DNA of 64,000 nucleotides from Pseudonocardia sp. DSM 110487 (GTDB taxonomy: Bacteria; Actinomycetota; Actinomycetes; Mycobacteriales; Pseudonocardiaceae). The position numbers and the translations under genes are program-made. Below are positions 38,025 through 48,101 of the stretch, one piece after another. The notes under the pieces are model-generated. The model made no database searches and had not been told where the DNA came from. It saw nothing but the letters and a program-made list of their open reading frames with translations. Position 1 is the first letter of the stretch. The number at the start of each line of letters is the position of its first letter. The stretch covers positions 4,836,001 to 4,900,000 of the forward strand of contig NZ_CP080521.1 in the NCBI RefSeq assembly GCF_019468565.1, read 5' to 3'.

Positions 38025-38660
38025 TCAGCCGAGCAGACCGCCGATGCCGCCGCCTGCGCCCCGAGGCGCCTGTTGCTGGCCGGGACCCTCTGCGTCCTCC
38101 GACTCCTCGGTCTCGGCCGGATCGGTGGAGTCGGTGGCGTCGGTGGAACCGCCGCTCTCGTCGGCGCTGCTGTCGTCCGCACCGGCCCTGCCGGCGCCGC
38201 TGCCGGTCGCGCCGGAACCGTGGGCACCGTGCCGGCCGGCCCGCCCGCTCTCCCGGGCATCGTCGGACGAGCGGCCCGAGCGACGGCCGTCGGCCTCGTC
38301 GGTGTCCTCGTCCTCGGAGTTGGCGGATCGCGCGGCAGGCGCAGGGGCTCGGCCGTTCACCGAGATGTACTCCTGCGCAGCCCAGCCGCCGAGGCTGGTG
38401 AGCTGCACGAAGCCGTCCTTGGCCTGCCCGACCTTCACCGCGGTGCCCTCCTCGCACAGCGCGACGATTCGGGAGGTGGTGTCGGGCTCGGAACGAACGT
38501 TGACGTTCTTGGTGCACCTGCCGGGCTGTTCGGCGCTCGGGTTGGCGGTGGCGGTGCCGGAGAGCAGTGCGACGGCCGCGGTCGCGCTGACCGCGACCAC
38601 CGCACCGACGACGGCAGTGGCGCGGCCGGGTCGGTCGAACAGCGACTTGGGGGCCTTCAT
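38025..38660 (-). CDS. Secreted SH3-domain protein with acidic low-complexity tail
   Basis: A 211-residue exported protein. A basic start and hydrophobic helix (about 15-36) form a signal peptide with likely cleavage after TATA, near residue 39. A bacterial SH3-type domain follows (about 45-102, NVNVRSEPDTTSRIVALCEE, then LTSLGGWAAQEYISVNG) with a probable Cys49-Cys69 pair. Residues 110-211 are Ser/Asp/Glu/Gly-rich repeats ending GGGIGGLLG. The ATG has GGAGGAA 8 nt upstream. Such domains often bind the cell wall; no catalytic domain is present. It diverges from metK. Confidence 0.75.
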   Translation of the reverse strand: MKAPKSLFDRPGRATAVVGAVVAVSATAAVALLSGTATANPSAEQPGRCTKNVNVRSEPDTTSRIVALCEEGTAVKVGQAKDGFVQLTSLGGWAAQEYISVNGRAPAPAARSANSEDEDTDEADGRRSGRSSDDARESGRAGRHGAHGSGATGSGAGRAGADDSSADESGGSTDATDSTDPAETEESEDAEGPGQQQAPRGAGGGIGGLLG

Positions 38661-38912
38661 GATCAGGATTCCTCCGTGGAAAGTGGGCCTTCGCAGTGGA
38701 CCAACGAGCGTTTCCGTTACCGATTCGCTACCGAACGCAACATCACCGGATGGACTGACGAGGCGGGGGCGTGTCGTGCACGATGTGACGTTCCGTGCCT
38801 GGCGTGCGACTAGACCTGGTGCCCCCGGCACCCTGCGGTGCGTCGACTACGCTCGCTGGTCGGACTTCGGGTGCGCGTGGACCCGGTTGAGAGATTGCGG
38901 ACGGAGTGGGGC

Positions 38913-40115
<1,203 letters not shown>

Positions 40116-40118
40116 CAC

Positions 40119-40161
40119 TCGTGAGCGGATACGCGCGTCATGGCGCGCCTATCCGCTCACG
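40119..40161. terminator. metK terminator hairpin
   Basis: CGTGAGCGGATA and TATCCGCTCACG are perfect 12-nt complements, with an inner GCGCG/CGCGC pair tightening the loop. The hairpin begins 4 nt after the metK stop and lies 22 nt before priA. There is no T-tract. Confidence 0.65.
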
Positions 40162-40182
40162 ACCGCCGGAGGCGGCAACGCA

Positions 40183-42219
40183 GTGAGCACGGTGACCCGA
40201 CCGGGTCGCAACCGCGGCGAGTGGCAGCCGGCCGGGGACCTGCCGGTGGCAAGGGTGGCGGTCGACGTGCCGCTCGCCCACCTCGACCGCCCCTTCGACT
40301 ACCGCGTGCCCGCGCATCTCGACGGCGACGCGGTGCCGGGCGTGCGGGTGCGGGTGCGGTTCGCCGGGAGGACGGTCGACGGCTTCCTGCTCGAGCGGGT
40401 GGCCGAGTCGGCGCACGGCGGGCGACTGGCATGGGTGGACAAGGTCGTGTCGCCGGAGCCGGTGCTCACCACCGAGGTGGCGGCCCTGTGCCGGGCCGTG
40501 GCGGACCGGTACGCGGGAGTTCTCTACGACGTGCTGCGTCTCGCCGTTCCGCCCCGGCACGCCAGGGTCGAGGGTGAGACGCCCAAGGAGCGGGAGCCCG
40601 CGCGGGCGGCGGAGGCGCCGGTCGCCGGGTGGTCCCGCTACACGCGCGGGCCGGCCCTGCTCGACGCGCTCGCGCGCGGGCGGGCGGTCCACGCGGTCTG
40701 GCAGGCGTTGCCGGGGGAGGACTGGCCGCAGCGGCTGGCGGAGGCCGCCGCCGCCACCGTCGCCGCCGGGCGCGGGGCACTCATCGTGGTGCCGGACCAG
40801 CGCGACGTCGACGCCCTGCACACCGCGTGCACGCAGCTGCTCGGATCGGGCGGCGTGGTCGCGCTGACCGCGGACCTGGGACCCGCAGAGCGGTACCGGC
40901 GGTGGCTCACCGTGCGGCGCGGGGAGGTGGGTGTGGTCGTCGGCACGCGGTCGGCCGCGTTCGCCCCGGTGCGGCGGCTCGGGCTGCTCGCCGTGTGGGA
41001 CGACGGGGACGACCTGCACGCCGAGCCGCGCGCGCCGTATCCGCACGTCCGCGACGTGCTCGTGCTGCGCGCCCACGCTGTGGGCGCCGCGCTGCTGGTG
41101 GCCGGGTTCGCCCGCACCGCGGAGGCGCACCTGCTGGTCGAGTCCGGGTGGGCGCGCGAGGTGGTGGCCGACCGGGTGGTGGTCCGGGACGCGATGCCGC
41201 GGGTGGCCGCTGCCGGCGAGAGCGAGGCCCAGCTCGCGCGCGACCCGAACGCACGGGCGGCGCGGCTGCCGCACGTCGCGTTCGAGGCGGCGCGCGCGGC
41301 GCTGTCCGCAGGGCGCCCGGTGCTCGTGCAGGTGCCGCGATCCGGGTACCTGCCGTGGCTCGCGTGCGGTTCCTGCCGGGAGACGGCGCGGTGCCGGCAC
41401 TGCGCGGGGCCGCTGGGCTTCACGGGCAAGGCCGCAGGGGACGCGGACGGCGCGGCGCCGCCGCACTGCCGCTGGTGCGGCCGGCCCGAGACGGCGTTCC
41501 GCTGCCCGGGGTGCGGCTCGCGACGGCTGCGGGCCGGGATCGTGGGTGCCGGGCGCACCGCGGAGGAGCTCGGCCGCGCGTTCCCCGGCACCACCGTCCG
41601 CACGTCCGGCGGCGGCGCCCCGGTCCTCGCCGTCGCCGCGGATCGACCGGAGCTGGTGGTCGCCACACCGGGCGCCGAGCCGCGCGTTCCCGGCGGATAC
41701 GGCGCCGCGCTGCTGCTTGACGGGTGGGCCCTGCTGTCGCGGCCCGACCTGCGCGTGGCCGAGGAGACCCTGCGCCGGTGGCTCGCCGCCACCGCGCTGG
41801 TGGTGCCGCACGGGGCCGGTGGTCGGGTGGTCGTGATGGCCGACCCCGAGCTGCCGGTCGTGCAGGCGCTGGTGCGCTGGGACCCGGCCGGGCACGCCCA
41901 CGCGGAGCTCGCAGGCCGGGCCGAGGTCGGCTTCCCGCCCGCGGTGCGGATGGCATCGGTCGAAGGCGAGCCCGCCGCGGTCGCCGAGGTGATCGACGGG
42001 GTGCTGGCCGACCTGCCCGCGGCCGAGGTGCTCGGGCCGGTGGAGGTCGAGCCGGAACGCCATGGCGACGCCGAAGTGCGCGAGCGCGCGCTCGTGCGGA
42101 TCCCGCGCGCCCATGGCAAGGCACTGGCCGCCGCGCTGCACGCCGCCCAGGCCGGCCGCACCGCCCGCAAGGCCACCGATCCGGTGCGCGTGCGGCTCGA
42201 CCCGGTCGAGGTCGGCTGA
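40183..42219 (+). CDS. priA: Probable primosomal protein N' with degenerate helicase motifs
   Basis: A 678-residue PriA-like protein. The N-terminal 3'-DNA-binding domain (VPLAHLDRPFDYRVPA) and the eight-Cys zinc region (CGSC, CRHC, CRWC, CPGC) are intact. The helicase core is not: the Walker A position reads AVHAVWQALPGEDWPQ with no GKT, and the DEAH-box region reads AVWDDGDDLHAEPR. It therefore probably binds forks without ATP-driven unwinding, as has been noted for mycobacterial PriA. GTG start after GGAGG. It follows metK and precedes def-fmt. Confidence 0.9.
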   Translation: MSTVTRPGRNRGEWQPAGDLPVARVAVDVPLAHLDRPFDYRVPAHLDGDAVPGVRVRVRFAGRTVDGFLLERVAESAHGGRLAWVDKVVSPEPVLTTEVAALCRAVADRYAGVLYDVLRLAVPPRHARVEGETPKEREPARAAEAPVAGWSRYTRGPALLDALARGRAVHAVWQALPGEDWPQRLAEAAAATVAAGRGALIVVPDQRDVDALHTACTQLLGSGGVVALTADLGPAERYRRWLTVRRGEVGVVVGTRSAAFAPVRRLGLLAVWDDGDDLHAEPRAPYPHVRDVLVLRAHAVGAALLVAGFARTAEAHLLVESGWAREVVADRVVVRDAMPRVAAAGESEAQLARDPNARAARLPHVAFEAARAALSAGRPVLVQVPRSGYLPWLACGSCRETARCRHCAGPLGFTGKAAGDADGAAPPHCRWCGRPETAFRCPGCGSRRLRAGIVGAGRTAEELGRAFPGTTVRTSGGGAPVLAVAADRPELVVATPGAEPRVPGGYGAALLLDGWALLSRPDLRVAEETLRRWLAATALVVPHGAGGRVVVMADPELPVVQALVRWDPAGHAHAELAGRAEVGFPPAVRMASVEGEPAAVAEVIDGVLADLPAAEVLGPVEVEPERHGDAEVRERALVRIPRAHGKALAAALHAAQAGRTARKATDPVRVRLDPVEVG

Positions 42220-42266
42220 GTCGGTGTCGAACGGCCTCCGCTTCGCTCCGGGGGCTCGCGGGCCTA

Positions 42267-42281
42267 CGGGGCGCTGCCCCG
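42267..42281. terminator. Short hairpin between priA and def
   Basis: CGGGGC-GCT-GCCCCG is a perfect 6-bp stem with a 3-nt loop, 48 bp after the priA stop. It is a possible terminator; the region is so GC-rich that chance is not excluded. Confidence 0.35.
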
Positions 42282-42394
42282 CTCGTGCGCGCTGGTGGGC
42301 GCCCTGACGGCACATGGCAGAATCGACGGTCGCCGCCGCGCCTCCCGCTCCGAACCGTCTGATCGTCTGCGCGGCGCCCTCCTGGAGGAGTTGC

Positions 42395-42943
42395 GTGTCC
42401 GTCCTTCCCGTCCGGCTGTTCGGTGACCCGGTGCTGCGCACCCGGGCCGCCGAGGTCACCACGTTCGACGCCGAGCTGCGCAAGCTGGTGGCCGACCTCA
42501 CCGACACGATGCACGAGGAGGGCGGTGCCGGTCTCGCCGCGCCGCAGCTCGGGGTGGGGCTGCGGGTGTTCACCTACGACTGCGACGGCTTCGCCGGCCA
42601 CCTGGTGAACCCCACGTGGGACGCCGTCGGCGCCGAGGACCAGGTCGGGCCGGAGGGGTGCCTGTCGATCCCGGGGCTGCGCTGGGACTGCCGCCGCCAC
42701 CTGCACGTCGTGGCCCGTGGCTGGAACATGCACGGCGAGCCGGTCGTCATCGAGGGCAGCGAGCTGCTCGCCCGGTGCATCCAGCACGAGACCGACCACC
42801 TCGACGGCGTGCTGTTCGTCGACCGCCTCGACGCGGAGACGCGCCGCCAGGCGATGGCCGAGATACGGGCGGCGGAATGGTTCGGGGAGCCGGTGCCCGA
42901 GGTCCGCGTGAGCCCGCACCCCCTCTTCGGGAAGGTCCGGTAG
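42395..42943 (+). CDS. def: Peptide deformylase
   Basis: A 182-residue metalloenzyme removing the formyl group from nascent proteins. All three motifs are present: GAGLAAPQLGV, EGCLSIPG (Cys ligand) and QHETDHLDG (HExxH ligands and catalytic Glu). GTG start chosen because CTGGAGGAG lies 4-5 nt upstream and the upstream residues are not conserved. It shares one base with fmt, pairing formylation and deformylation. Confidence 0.96.
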   Translation: MSVLPVRLFGDPVLRTRAAEVTTFDAELRKLVADLTDTMHEEGGAGLAAPQLGVGLRVFTYDCDGFAGHLVNPTWDAVGAEDQVGPEGCLSIPGLRWDCRRHLHVVARGWNMHGEPVVIEGSELLARCIQHETDHLDGVLFVDRLDAETRRQAMAEIRAAEWFGEPVPEVRVSPHPLFGKVR

Positions 42944-43887
42944 TGAGGCTCGTCTTCGCCGGCACCCCCGATCCCGCGGTCCCGTCCCTGCGGGCGCTGC
43001 TGGAGTCGCCGCGGCACGAGGTCGTCGCCGTCGTCACGCGGCCGGACGCGCCTGCCGGCCGCGGCCGGAAGCTGGTGCGTTCCCCGGTGGGCCTGCTGGC
43101 CGACGACGCGGGGATCCCGGTGCTCACCCCCGCGCGGCCGTCCGAGCCGGACTTCATCGCACGGCTCGCCGAGCTCGCCCCCGACTGCTGCCCGGTGGTC
43201 GCCTACGGCGCCCTCGTGCCCCGCAAGGCCCTCGATGTGCCGCGGCACGGCTGGGTGAACCTGCACTTCTCGCTCCTGCCAGCATGGCGGGGCGCCGCAC
43301 CCGTCCAGGCGGCGCTGCGCCACGGCGACGAGATCACCGGGGCCAGCACGTTCCTGCTCGAGGAGGGGCTCGACACCGGGCCGGTCTTCGGCGTCGTCAC
43401 CGAAGAGGTGCGCCCCACCGACACCGCGAGCGATCTCCTCGGGCGGCTCGCGACGTCAGGTGCCGGCCTGCTGGTGGCCACGCTCGACGGGATCGAGGAC
43501 GGCACGCTCGACGCCCGGCCGCAGCCAGCCGGTGGCGTCTCGCTCGCGCCGAAGGTCACGGCCGCGGACGCGCGCGTCGACTGGACCGCGCCGCCCGTCG
43601 CGGTCGACCGGCTGATCCGCTCCGTCACCCCGGAGCCAGGAGCCTGGACCACCTTCCGCGACGAGCGGCTGGGCCTCGGTCCGGTCACCCGTCCCGAGGA
43701 CGCTGCGGAGTTCGTGCCGGGGGCGTTGGAGCCGGGGGAGCTGCGTGCGGAGAAGCGGCGGGTGCTCGTCGGCACGGCCGGGTCACCGGTGCAGCTGGGC
43801 GAGGTGCGGCCGGTGGGCAAGCGGGCCATGCCCGCCCCGGACTGGGCACGCGGCGTGCGCATCGTGGCCGGGGAGCGGCTGACGTGA
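42943..43887 (+). CDS. fmt: Methionyl-tRNA formyltransferase
   Basis: A 314-residue enzyme formylating initiator Met-tRNA. The N-terminal Rossmann domain starts RLVFAGTPDPAVPSLRALL, the formyl-THF/catalytic region is WVNLHFSLLPAWRGAAPVQ with ITGASTFLLEEGLDTGP, and a C-terminal OB domain follows. The GTG lies within the def stop (TAGTG) and gives the family length. It overlaps rsmB by GTGA. Confidence 0.96.
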   Translation: MRLVFAGTPDPAVPSLRALLESPRHEVVAVVTRPDAPAGRGRKLVRSPVGLLADDAGIPVLTPARPSEPDFIARLAELAPDCCPVVAYGALVPRKALDVPRHGWVNLHFSLLPAWRGAAPVQAALRHGDEITGASTFLLEEGLDTGPVFGVVTEEVRPTDTASDLLGRLATSGAGLLVATLDGIEDGTLDARPQPAGGVSLAPKVTAADARVDWTAPPVAVDRLIRSVTPEPGAWTTFRDERLGLGPVTRPEDAAEFVPGALEPGELRAEKRRVLVGTAGSPVQLGEVRPVGKRAMPAPDWARGVRIVAGERLT

Positions 43888-45359
43888 GTGGCGTCGGCCC
43901 ACGCCGGGAGGGCCCGCGCCGCCCGCGCCGCGACCGGGGCGCCGGCCCGAGGCTGTCGGGTCCGCCGCGGGGCCGGCAGGGCCCACCCCGCCCACCCGAG
44001 CCGGACCCCGCCCGCTTGGCCGCCCTCGAGCTGCTCACCGCCGTGCGCACCAGGAACGCGTACGCCAACCTGGCCATGCCCGCGATCCTGCGCCGGTACG
44101 GACTGCGCGACCGCGACGCCGCGCTCGCCACCGAGCTGGGCTACGGCACGCTGCGCGCGCAGGGCCTGCTCGACGCGGTGATCGACGAGTGCACCGACCG
44201 GCCGATGTCCCGCGTGGAGCCCGGCTTGCTCGACGCGCTGCGCCTGGGCGCCTACCAGCTGCTGCGCACCCGGATCCCGCCGCACGCCGCGGTCGCCACC
44301 ACCGTGGAGCTGGTGCGCGGCGAGGCCGGGAGCCGGGCAGGCGGGTTCGTGAACGCCGTGCTGCGCCGGGTCGGCGAACGCGACGAGCAGGCATGGGTGG
44401 CCGCGCTCGCGCCGCCGATGGACGAGGATCCGGTGGGGCACGCCGCGCTGGCCCACTCCCACCCGCGGTGGATCGCGCAGGCCTTCGCCGACGCGCTCGG
44501 GCGATCCGCCGACCCCGCAGCGGAGCTGGACGTCGCGCTCGCCGCCGACGACGCCCGCCCTGCCGTGCACCTGCTCGCCCGCCCCGGGGAGATCACCGCC
44601 GCCGAGCTCGCTCTCGTGACCGGTGGCGAGGAGGCGCCCTACTCGCCCTACGGCGTGCACCTGCCCACCGGCGGCGGCGACGTCGGCGAGATCGACGCGG
44701 TGGCCGAGGGCCTGGCGATCGTCCAGGACGAGGGCAGCCAGCTGGTGGCGCTCGCCCTCACCCGTGCACCGCTCACCGGCGAGGACGGGGGCCGCTGGCT
44801 CGACCTGTGCTCCGGCCCCGGCGGGAAGGCCGCCCTGCTCGGTGGCCTCGTCGCCCTCGACGGCGGCACCCTCGACGCCGTCGAGCCCAGCGAGCACCGC
44901 GCCGGCATGGTGCGCCGGGCCACCGACGGGCTCCCGGTGACCGTCCACCAGGCCGACGGCCGCGCCGCGCCGCTGCCCGACGCGACGTTCGACCGCGTGC
45001 TCGTGGACGCGCCCTGCACCGGCCTCGGCGCGCTGCGCCGCCGCCCGGAGGCTCGGTGGCGGCGGCAGCCGTCGGACGTCGCGGGTCTCACGGCGCTGCA
45101 GCGGGAGCTGCTCACCGCCGCGCTGCGGCACGTGCGGCCCGGCGGCGTGGTGGCGTACGTGACGTGCTCGCCCCACCTCTCCGAGACCGCGGGTGTGCTG
45201 GCCACGGTGCGCCGCACCCACCCGGACGTGCAGCGTCTCGACGCGCGCGAGTACCTGCCCGGCGTGCCCGACCTCGGCGACGGGCCCACCGTGCAGCTGT
45301 GGCCGCACCGCCACGGCACCGACGCGATGTTCCTCGCACTCCTGCGCCGCGAGGAGTGA
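43884..45359 (+). CDS. rsmB: 16S rRNA (cytosine-C5) methyltransferase, RsmB/Sun family
   Basis: A 491-residue enzyme with a basic Pro/Arg-rich leader (about 1-45), a NusB-like RNA-binding domain (LAALELLTAVRTRNAYANLA, then FVNAVLRRVGE) and a SAM-binding domain (WLDLCSGPGGKAALLGG). The two catalytic cysteines sit in VLVDAPCTGLGALRRRPE and VTCSPHLSETAGV. The leader is long but typical of actinobacterial members. GTG start in the fmt stop. Confidence 0.94.
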   Translation: MSGVGPRREGPRRPRRDRGAGPRLSGPPRGRQGPPRPPEPDPARLAALELLTAVRTRNAYANLAMPAILRRYGLRDRDAALATELGYGTLRAQGLLDAVIDECTDRPMSRVEPGLLDALRLGAYQLLRTRIPPHAAVATTVELVRGEAGSRAGGFVNAVLRRVGERDEQAWVAALAPPMDEDPVGHAALAHSHPRWIAQAFADALGRSADPAAELDVALAADDARPAVHLLARPGEITAAELALVTGGEEAPYSPYGVHLPTGGGDVGEIDAVAEGLAIVQDEGSQLVALALTRAPLTGEDGGRWLDLCSGPGGKAALLGGLVALDGGTLDAVEPSEHRAGMVRRATDGLPVTVHQADGRAAPLPDATFDRVLVDAPCTGLGALRRRPEARWRRQPSDVAGLTALQRELLTAALRHVRPGGVVAYVTCSPHLSETAGVLATVRRTHPDVQRLDAREYLPGVPDLGDGPTVQLWPHRHGTDAMFLALLRREE

Positions 45360-45389
45360 CTGCGGGTCGCGCGGCGTAACCTCCTCCGA

Positions 45390-46082
45390 GTGCACCCCAT
45401 GATCGCGCCGAGCATTCTCGCGGCCGACTTCGCCCGGCTCGCCGACGAGGCGGCCGCGGTAGCCGGCACGGCGGGCCGCGGGGCCGACTGGCTGCACGTC
45501 GACGTCATGGACAACCACTTCGTGCCGAACCTCACCCTGGGGCTGCCGGTGGTGCAGGCGCTGCGCAAGGCGACGGACGTGCCGCTGGACTGCCACCTGA
45601 TGATCGAGGACCCGGAGCGCTGGGCACTGGGCTACGCGGAGGCGGGTGCCCACAACGTCACCGTGCACGTGGAGGCCTCCCGCGACCCGGTGGCGTTGGC
45701 GAAGGACCTGCGTGCCGCGGGCGTCCGCGCCGGTCTGTCCATCAAGCCGGGCACGCCGCTCGAGCCGCACCTGGACACGCTGCGGCACTACGACACGCTG
45801 CTCGTGATGAGCGTCGAGCCCGGGTTCGGCGGCCAGGAGTTCATCCCCGAGGTCCTCGACAAGGTGCGGACGGCGCGCCGCCTCGTCGACACCGGCCACC
45901 TCACGCTGCTCGTCGAGATCGACGGCGGCATCAACACCGACACGATCGAGGCGGCGGCGGAGGCGGGCGTCGACTGCTTCGTGGCCGGCTCGGCCGTGTA
46001 CGGCGCCGACGACCCGGCTCGCGCAGTGGAGGCACTGCGCGAGCAGGTGCGGCACGCCTCGGCACACCGCGGCTGGGCCTGA
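45390..46082 (+). CDS. rpe: Ribulose-phosphate 3-epimerase
   Basis: A 230-residue TIM barrel of the pentose phosphate pathway. IAPSILAADFARLADE, WLHVDVMDNHFVPNLTLG (metal-binding His-Asp), DCHLMIEDPERW and VMSVEPGFGGQEFI are all intact. GTG is taken as start; an ATG three codons later is equally possible and neither has a clear ribosome-binding site. It supplies ribulose-5-phosphate chemistry just upstream of the riboflavin genes. Confidence 0.95.
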   Translation: MHPMIAPSILAADFARLADEAAAVAGTAGRGADWLHVDVMDNHFVPNLTLGLPVVQALRKATDVPLDCHLMIEDPERWALGYAEAGAHNVTVHVEASRDPVALAKDLRAAGVRAGLSIKPGTPLEPHLDTLRHYDTLLVMSVEPGFGGQEFIPEVLDKVRTARRLVDTGHLTLLVEIDGGINTDTIEAAAEAGVDCFVAGSAVYGADDPARAVEALREQVRHASAHRGWA

Positions 46083-46102
46083 TCCGGGGAACGATACGCC
46101 GA

Positions 46103-46125
46103 GCCGCCGGGTTGCACCCGGCGGC
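46103..46125. terminator. Hairpin between rpe and ribE
   Basis: GCCGCCGGGT and ACCCGGCGGC are a perfect 10-bp stem with a 3-nt TGC loop, 20 bp after rpe and 26 bp before ribE. It could terminate rpe transcripts or lie in the ribE leader. It does not fit the conserved multi-stem FMN riboswitch. Confidence 0.5.
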
Positions 46126-46151
46126 GCAGGCGGCGGAAGGGGAGATGCGGG

Positions 46152-46790
46152 ATGTTCACCGGAATCGTCGAGGAGATCGGCGAGGTCACCGAGGTGCGCG
46201 AGAGCGCAGACGTGGTGGTGTTCAGGGTGCGCGGGCGGACGGTCACCTCCGACACGCGCCACGGCGACTCGATCGCCGTCAACGGCGTGTGCCTCACGGT
46301 GGTGGACCCCGAGGGCAGCACGGACGACACGTTCACCGTCGAGCTGGTGCCCGAGACGCTCAAGCGCTCGAGCCTCGGCGCCGTCGTGCCCGGCACGAAG
46401 GTGAACCTGGAGCGGGCCGTCCCGGTGGGTGGGAGGTTCGGCGGTCACATCGTGCAGGGCCACGTCGACGGCGTCGCCACGCTGCTGTCGCGCTCGCCGG
46501 GCGAGCGCACCGACGAGCTGCGCTTCAGCCTCGCCCCCGACCTCGCCCGCTACCTGGTGGAGAAGGGCTCGATCACCGTGGACGGGGTGTCGCTCACGGT
46601 GGCGGGCGTGTCCGCCGACGCGTTCACCGTGGCGCTCATCCCCACGACGTTGTCGCACACCACACTCGGATTCCGGCAGCCGGGGGATACCGTGAACCTG
46701 GAGGTCGACGTCGTTGCGAAGTACGTCGAGCGGCTCACGGCGGGGTACAGCGGGGTCCCGTCGGCACACGAGGAGGCCGGGGCTCTGTGA
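46152..46790 (+). CDS. ribE: Riboflavin synthase, alpha subunit
   Basis: A 212-residue enzyme with two repeated lumazine-binding barrels: MFTGIVEEIGEV begins the first, and SIAVNGVCLTVV / SITVDGVSLTVAGV are the paired repeats. GHIVQGHVDGVA holds active-site residues. It dismutates two lumazines to riboflavin. The ATG follows AAGGGGAG. ribBA overlaps its end by GTGA. ribD, usually upstream, is absent here. Confidence 0.96.
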   Translation: MFTGIVEEIGEVTEVRESADVVVFRVRGRTVTSDTRHGDSIAVNGVCLTVVDPEGSTDDTFTVELVPETLKRSSLGAVVPGTKVNLERAVPVGGRFGGHIVQGHVDGVATLLSRSPGERTDELRFSLAPDLARYLVEKGSITVDGVSLTVAGVSADAFTVALIPTTLSHTTLGFRQPGDTVNLEVDVVAKYVERLTAGYSGVPSAHEEAGAL

Positions 46791-48088
46791 GCGATGATGA
46801 GGCGGCACAGCCGGTGACGCCGGGCGGTTTCGAGTCGATCGAACGCGCGGTCGCCGACCTGCGCGCAGGCAAGGCGATCGTCGTGGTCGACGACGAGGAC
46901 CGCGAGAACGAGGGCGACCTGATCTTCGCGGCCGAGATGGCCACGCCGGAGCTCGTGTCGTTCATGGTGCGCTACACGTCCGGGTACATCTGCGTGCCGC
47001 TCACCGAGAGCGAGTGCGACCGGCTCGACCTGCCACCCATGCACCACACCAACTCCGACAACTTCCGCACGGCGTTCACGGTCACCGTGGACGCGAAGGA
47101 AGGCGTCACCACCGGGATCTCGGCGGCCGACCGGGCCCACACGATCCGGACGCTCGCGGATCCCGCGACCGGTCCGAACGACCTGGTGCGTCCCGGCCAC
47201 ATCCTCCCGCTGCGGGCCCGTGAGGGCGGTGTGCTGCGCAGGCCCGGCCACACCGAGGCCGCCGTCGACCTGGCGCGCCTCGCCGGGCTCAGGCCGGCCG
47301 GTGTGCTCTGCGAGATCGTGTCGCAGAAGGAGGTCGGCGACATGGCCCGCGGCGACGAGCTGCGCGTGTTCGCCGAGGAGCACGACCTCGCGCTGATCAC
47401 GATCGCCGACCTGATCGCGTACCGGCGGCGCTTCGAGAAGCACGTCGTGCGGGTGGCGCAGGCCCGCATCCCCACCGCGCACGGCGACTTCATCGCGTAC
47501 GGGTACGACTCGCTGCTCGACGGCATCGAGCACATCGCGATGGTGCGTGGCGACGTCGCCACGCCGGAAGGCAACGGCGAGGACGTGCTCGTGCGCGTGC
47601 ACTCCGAGTGCCTCACCGGCGACGTCATGGGATCCCTTCGGTGTGACTGCGGCCCGCAGCTCGACGCCGCGCTCGCCGCGGTCGCCGCCGAGGGCCGCGG
47701 CGTGGTGCTCTACATGCGCGGGCACGAGGGACGCGGCATCGGCCTGCTGCACAAGCTGCAGGCCTACCAGCTGCAGGAGGCCGGCGCCGACACCATCGAC
47801 GCCAACCTCGCACTGGGCCTGCCCGCCGACGCCCGCGACTACGGGACCGGCGCACAGATCCTCGCCGATCTCGGCATCAAGTCCATGCGGCTGCTCACCA
47901 ACAACCCCGACAAGCGCGCCGGGCTCGAAGGCTACGGCCTCACGATCACCGGTCGCGTGGCGCTTCCGGTACGCGCCCACCGCGAGAACCTGCGATACCT
48001 GCGCACCAAGCGCGACCGGATGGGGCATGATCTGCCCGATCTCGACACGGTCGAGCGGGGCGCGCTCGCCGACAGCACGGGTTCGTAG
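46787..48088 (+). CDS. ribBA: Bifunctional 3,4-dihydroxy-2-butanone-4-phosphate synthase / GTP cyclohydrolase II
   Basis: A 433-residue fusion catalysing both entry reactions of riboflavin synthesis. The RibB half (about 15-215) has VVDDEDRENEGDLIFAAE, MHHTNSDNFRTAFTVTVDA and RRPGHTEAAVDLARLAG. The RibA half has RVHSECLTGDVMGSLRCDCG (three zinc cysteines) and MRGHEGRGIGL; NNPDKRAGLEGYG ends the site. GTG start in the ribE stop. ribH follows after 13 bp. Confidence 0.96.
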   Translation: MSDDEAAQPVTPGGFESIERAVADLRAGKAIVVVDDEDRENEGDLIFAAEMATPELVSFMVRYTSGYICVPLTESECDRLDLPPMHHTNSDNFRTAFTVTVDAKEGVTTGISAADRAHTIRTLADPATGPNDLVRPGHILPLRAREGGVLRRPGHTEAAVDLARLAGLRPAGVLCEIVSQKEVGDMARGDELRVFAEEHDLALITIADLIAYRRRFEKHVVRVAQARIPTAHGDFIAYGYDSLLDGIEHIAMVRGDVATPEGNGEDVLVRVHSECLTGDVMGSLRCDCGPQLDAALAAVAAEGRGVVLYMRGHEGRGIGLLHKLQAYQLQEAGADTIDANLALGLPADARDYGTGAQILADLGIKSMRLLTNNPDKRAGLEGYGLTITGRVALPVRAHRENLRYLRTKRDRMGHDLPDLDTVERGALADSTGS

Positions 48089-48101
48089 GGGGAGAGAAGC
48101 A

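Noticed and set aside
38661..38912. SAM riboswitch upstream of metK
   Set aside because: No SAM-I, SAM-II or SAM-IV core motifs could be recognised in the 250-bp interval.
46083..46151. FMN riboswitch upstream of ribE
   Set aside because: The gap is only 69 bp with one simple hairpin; the multi-stem FMN aptamer does not fit.
43203..46808. A 1200-codon antisense open frame across fmt, rsmB and rpe
   Set aside because: It runs opposite three recognisable core genes and shows no motif; a composition artefact.
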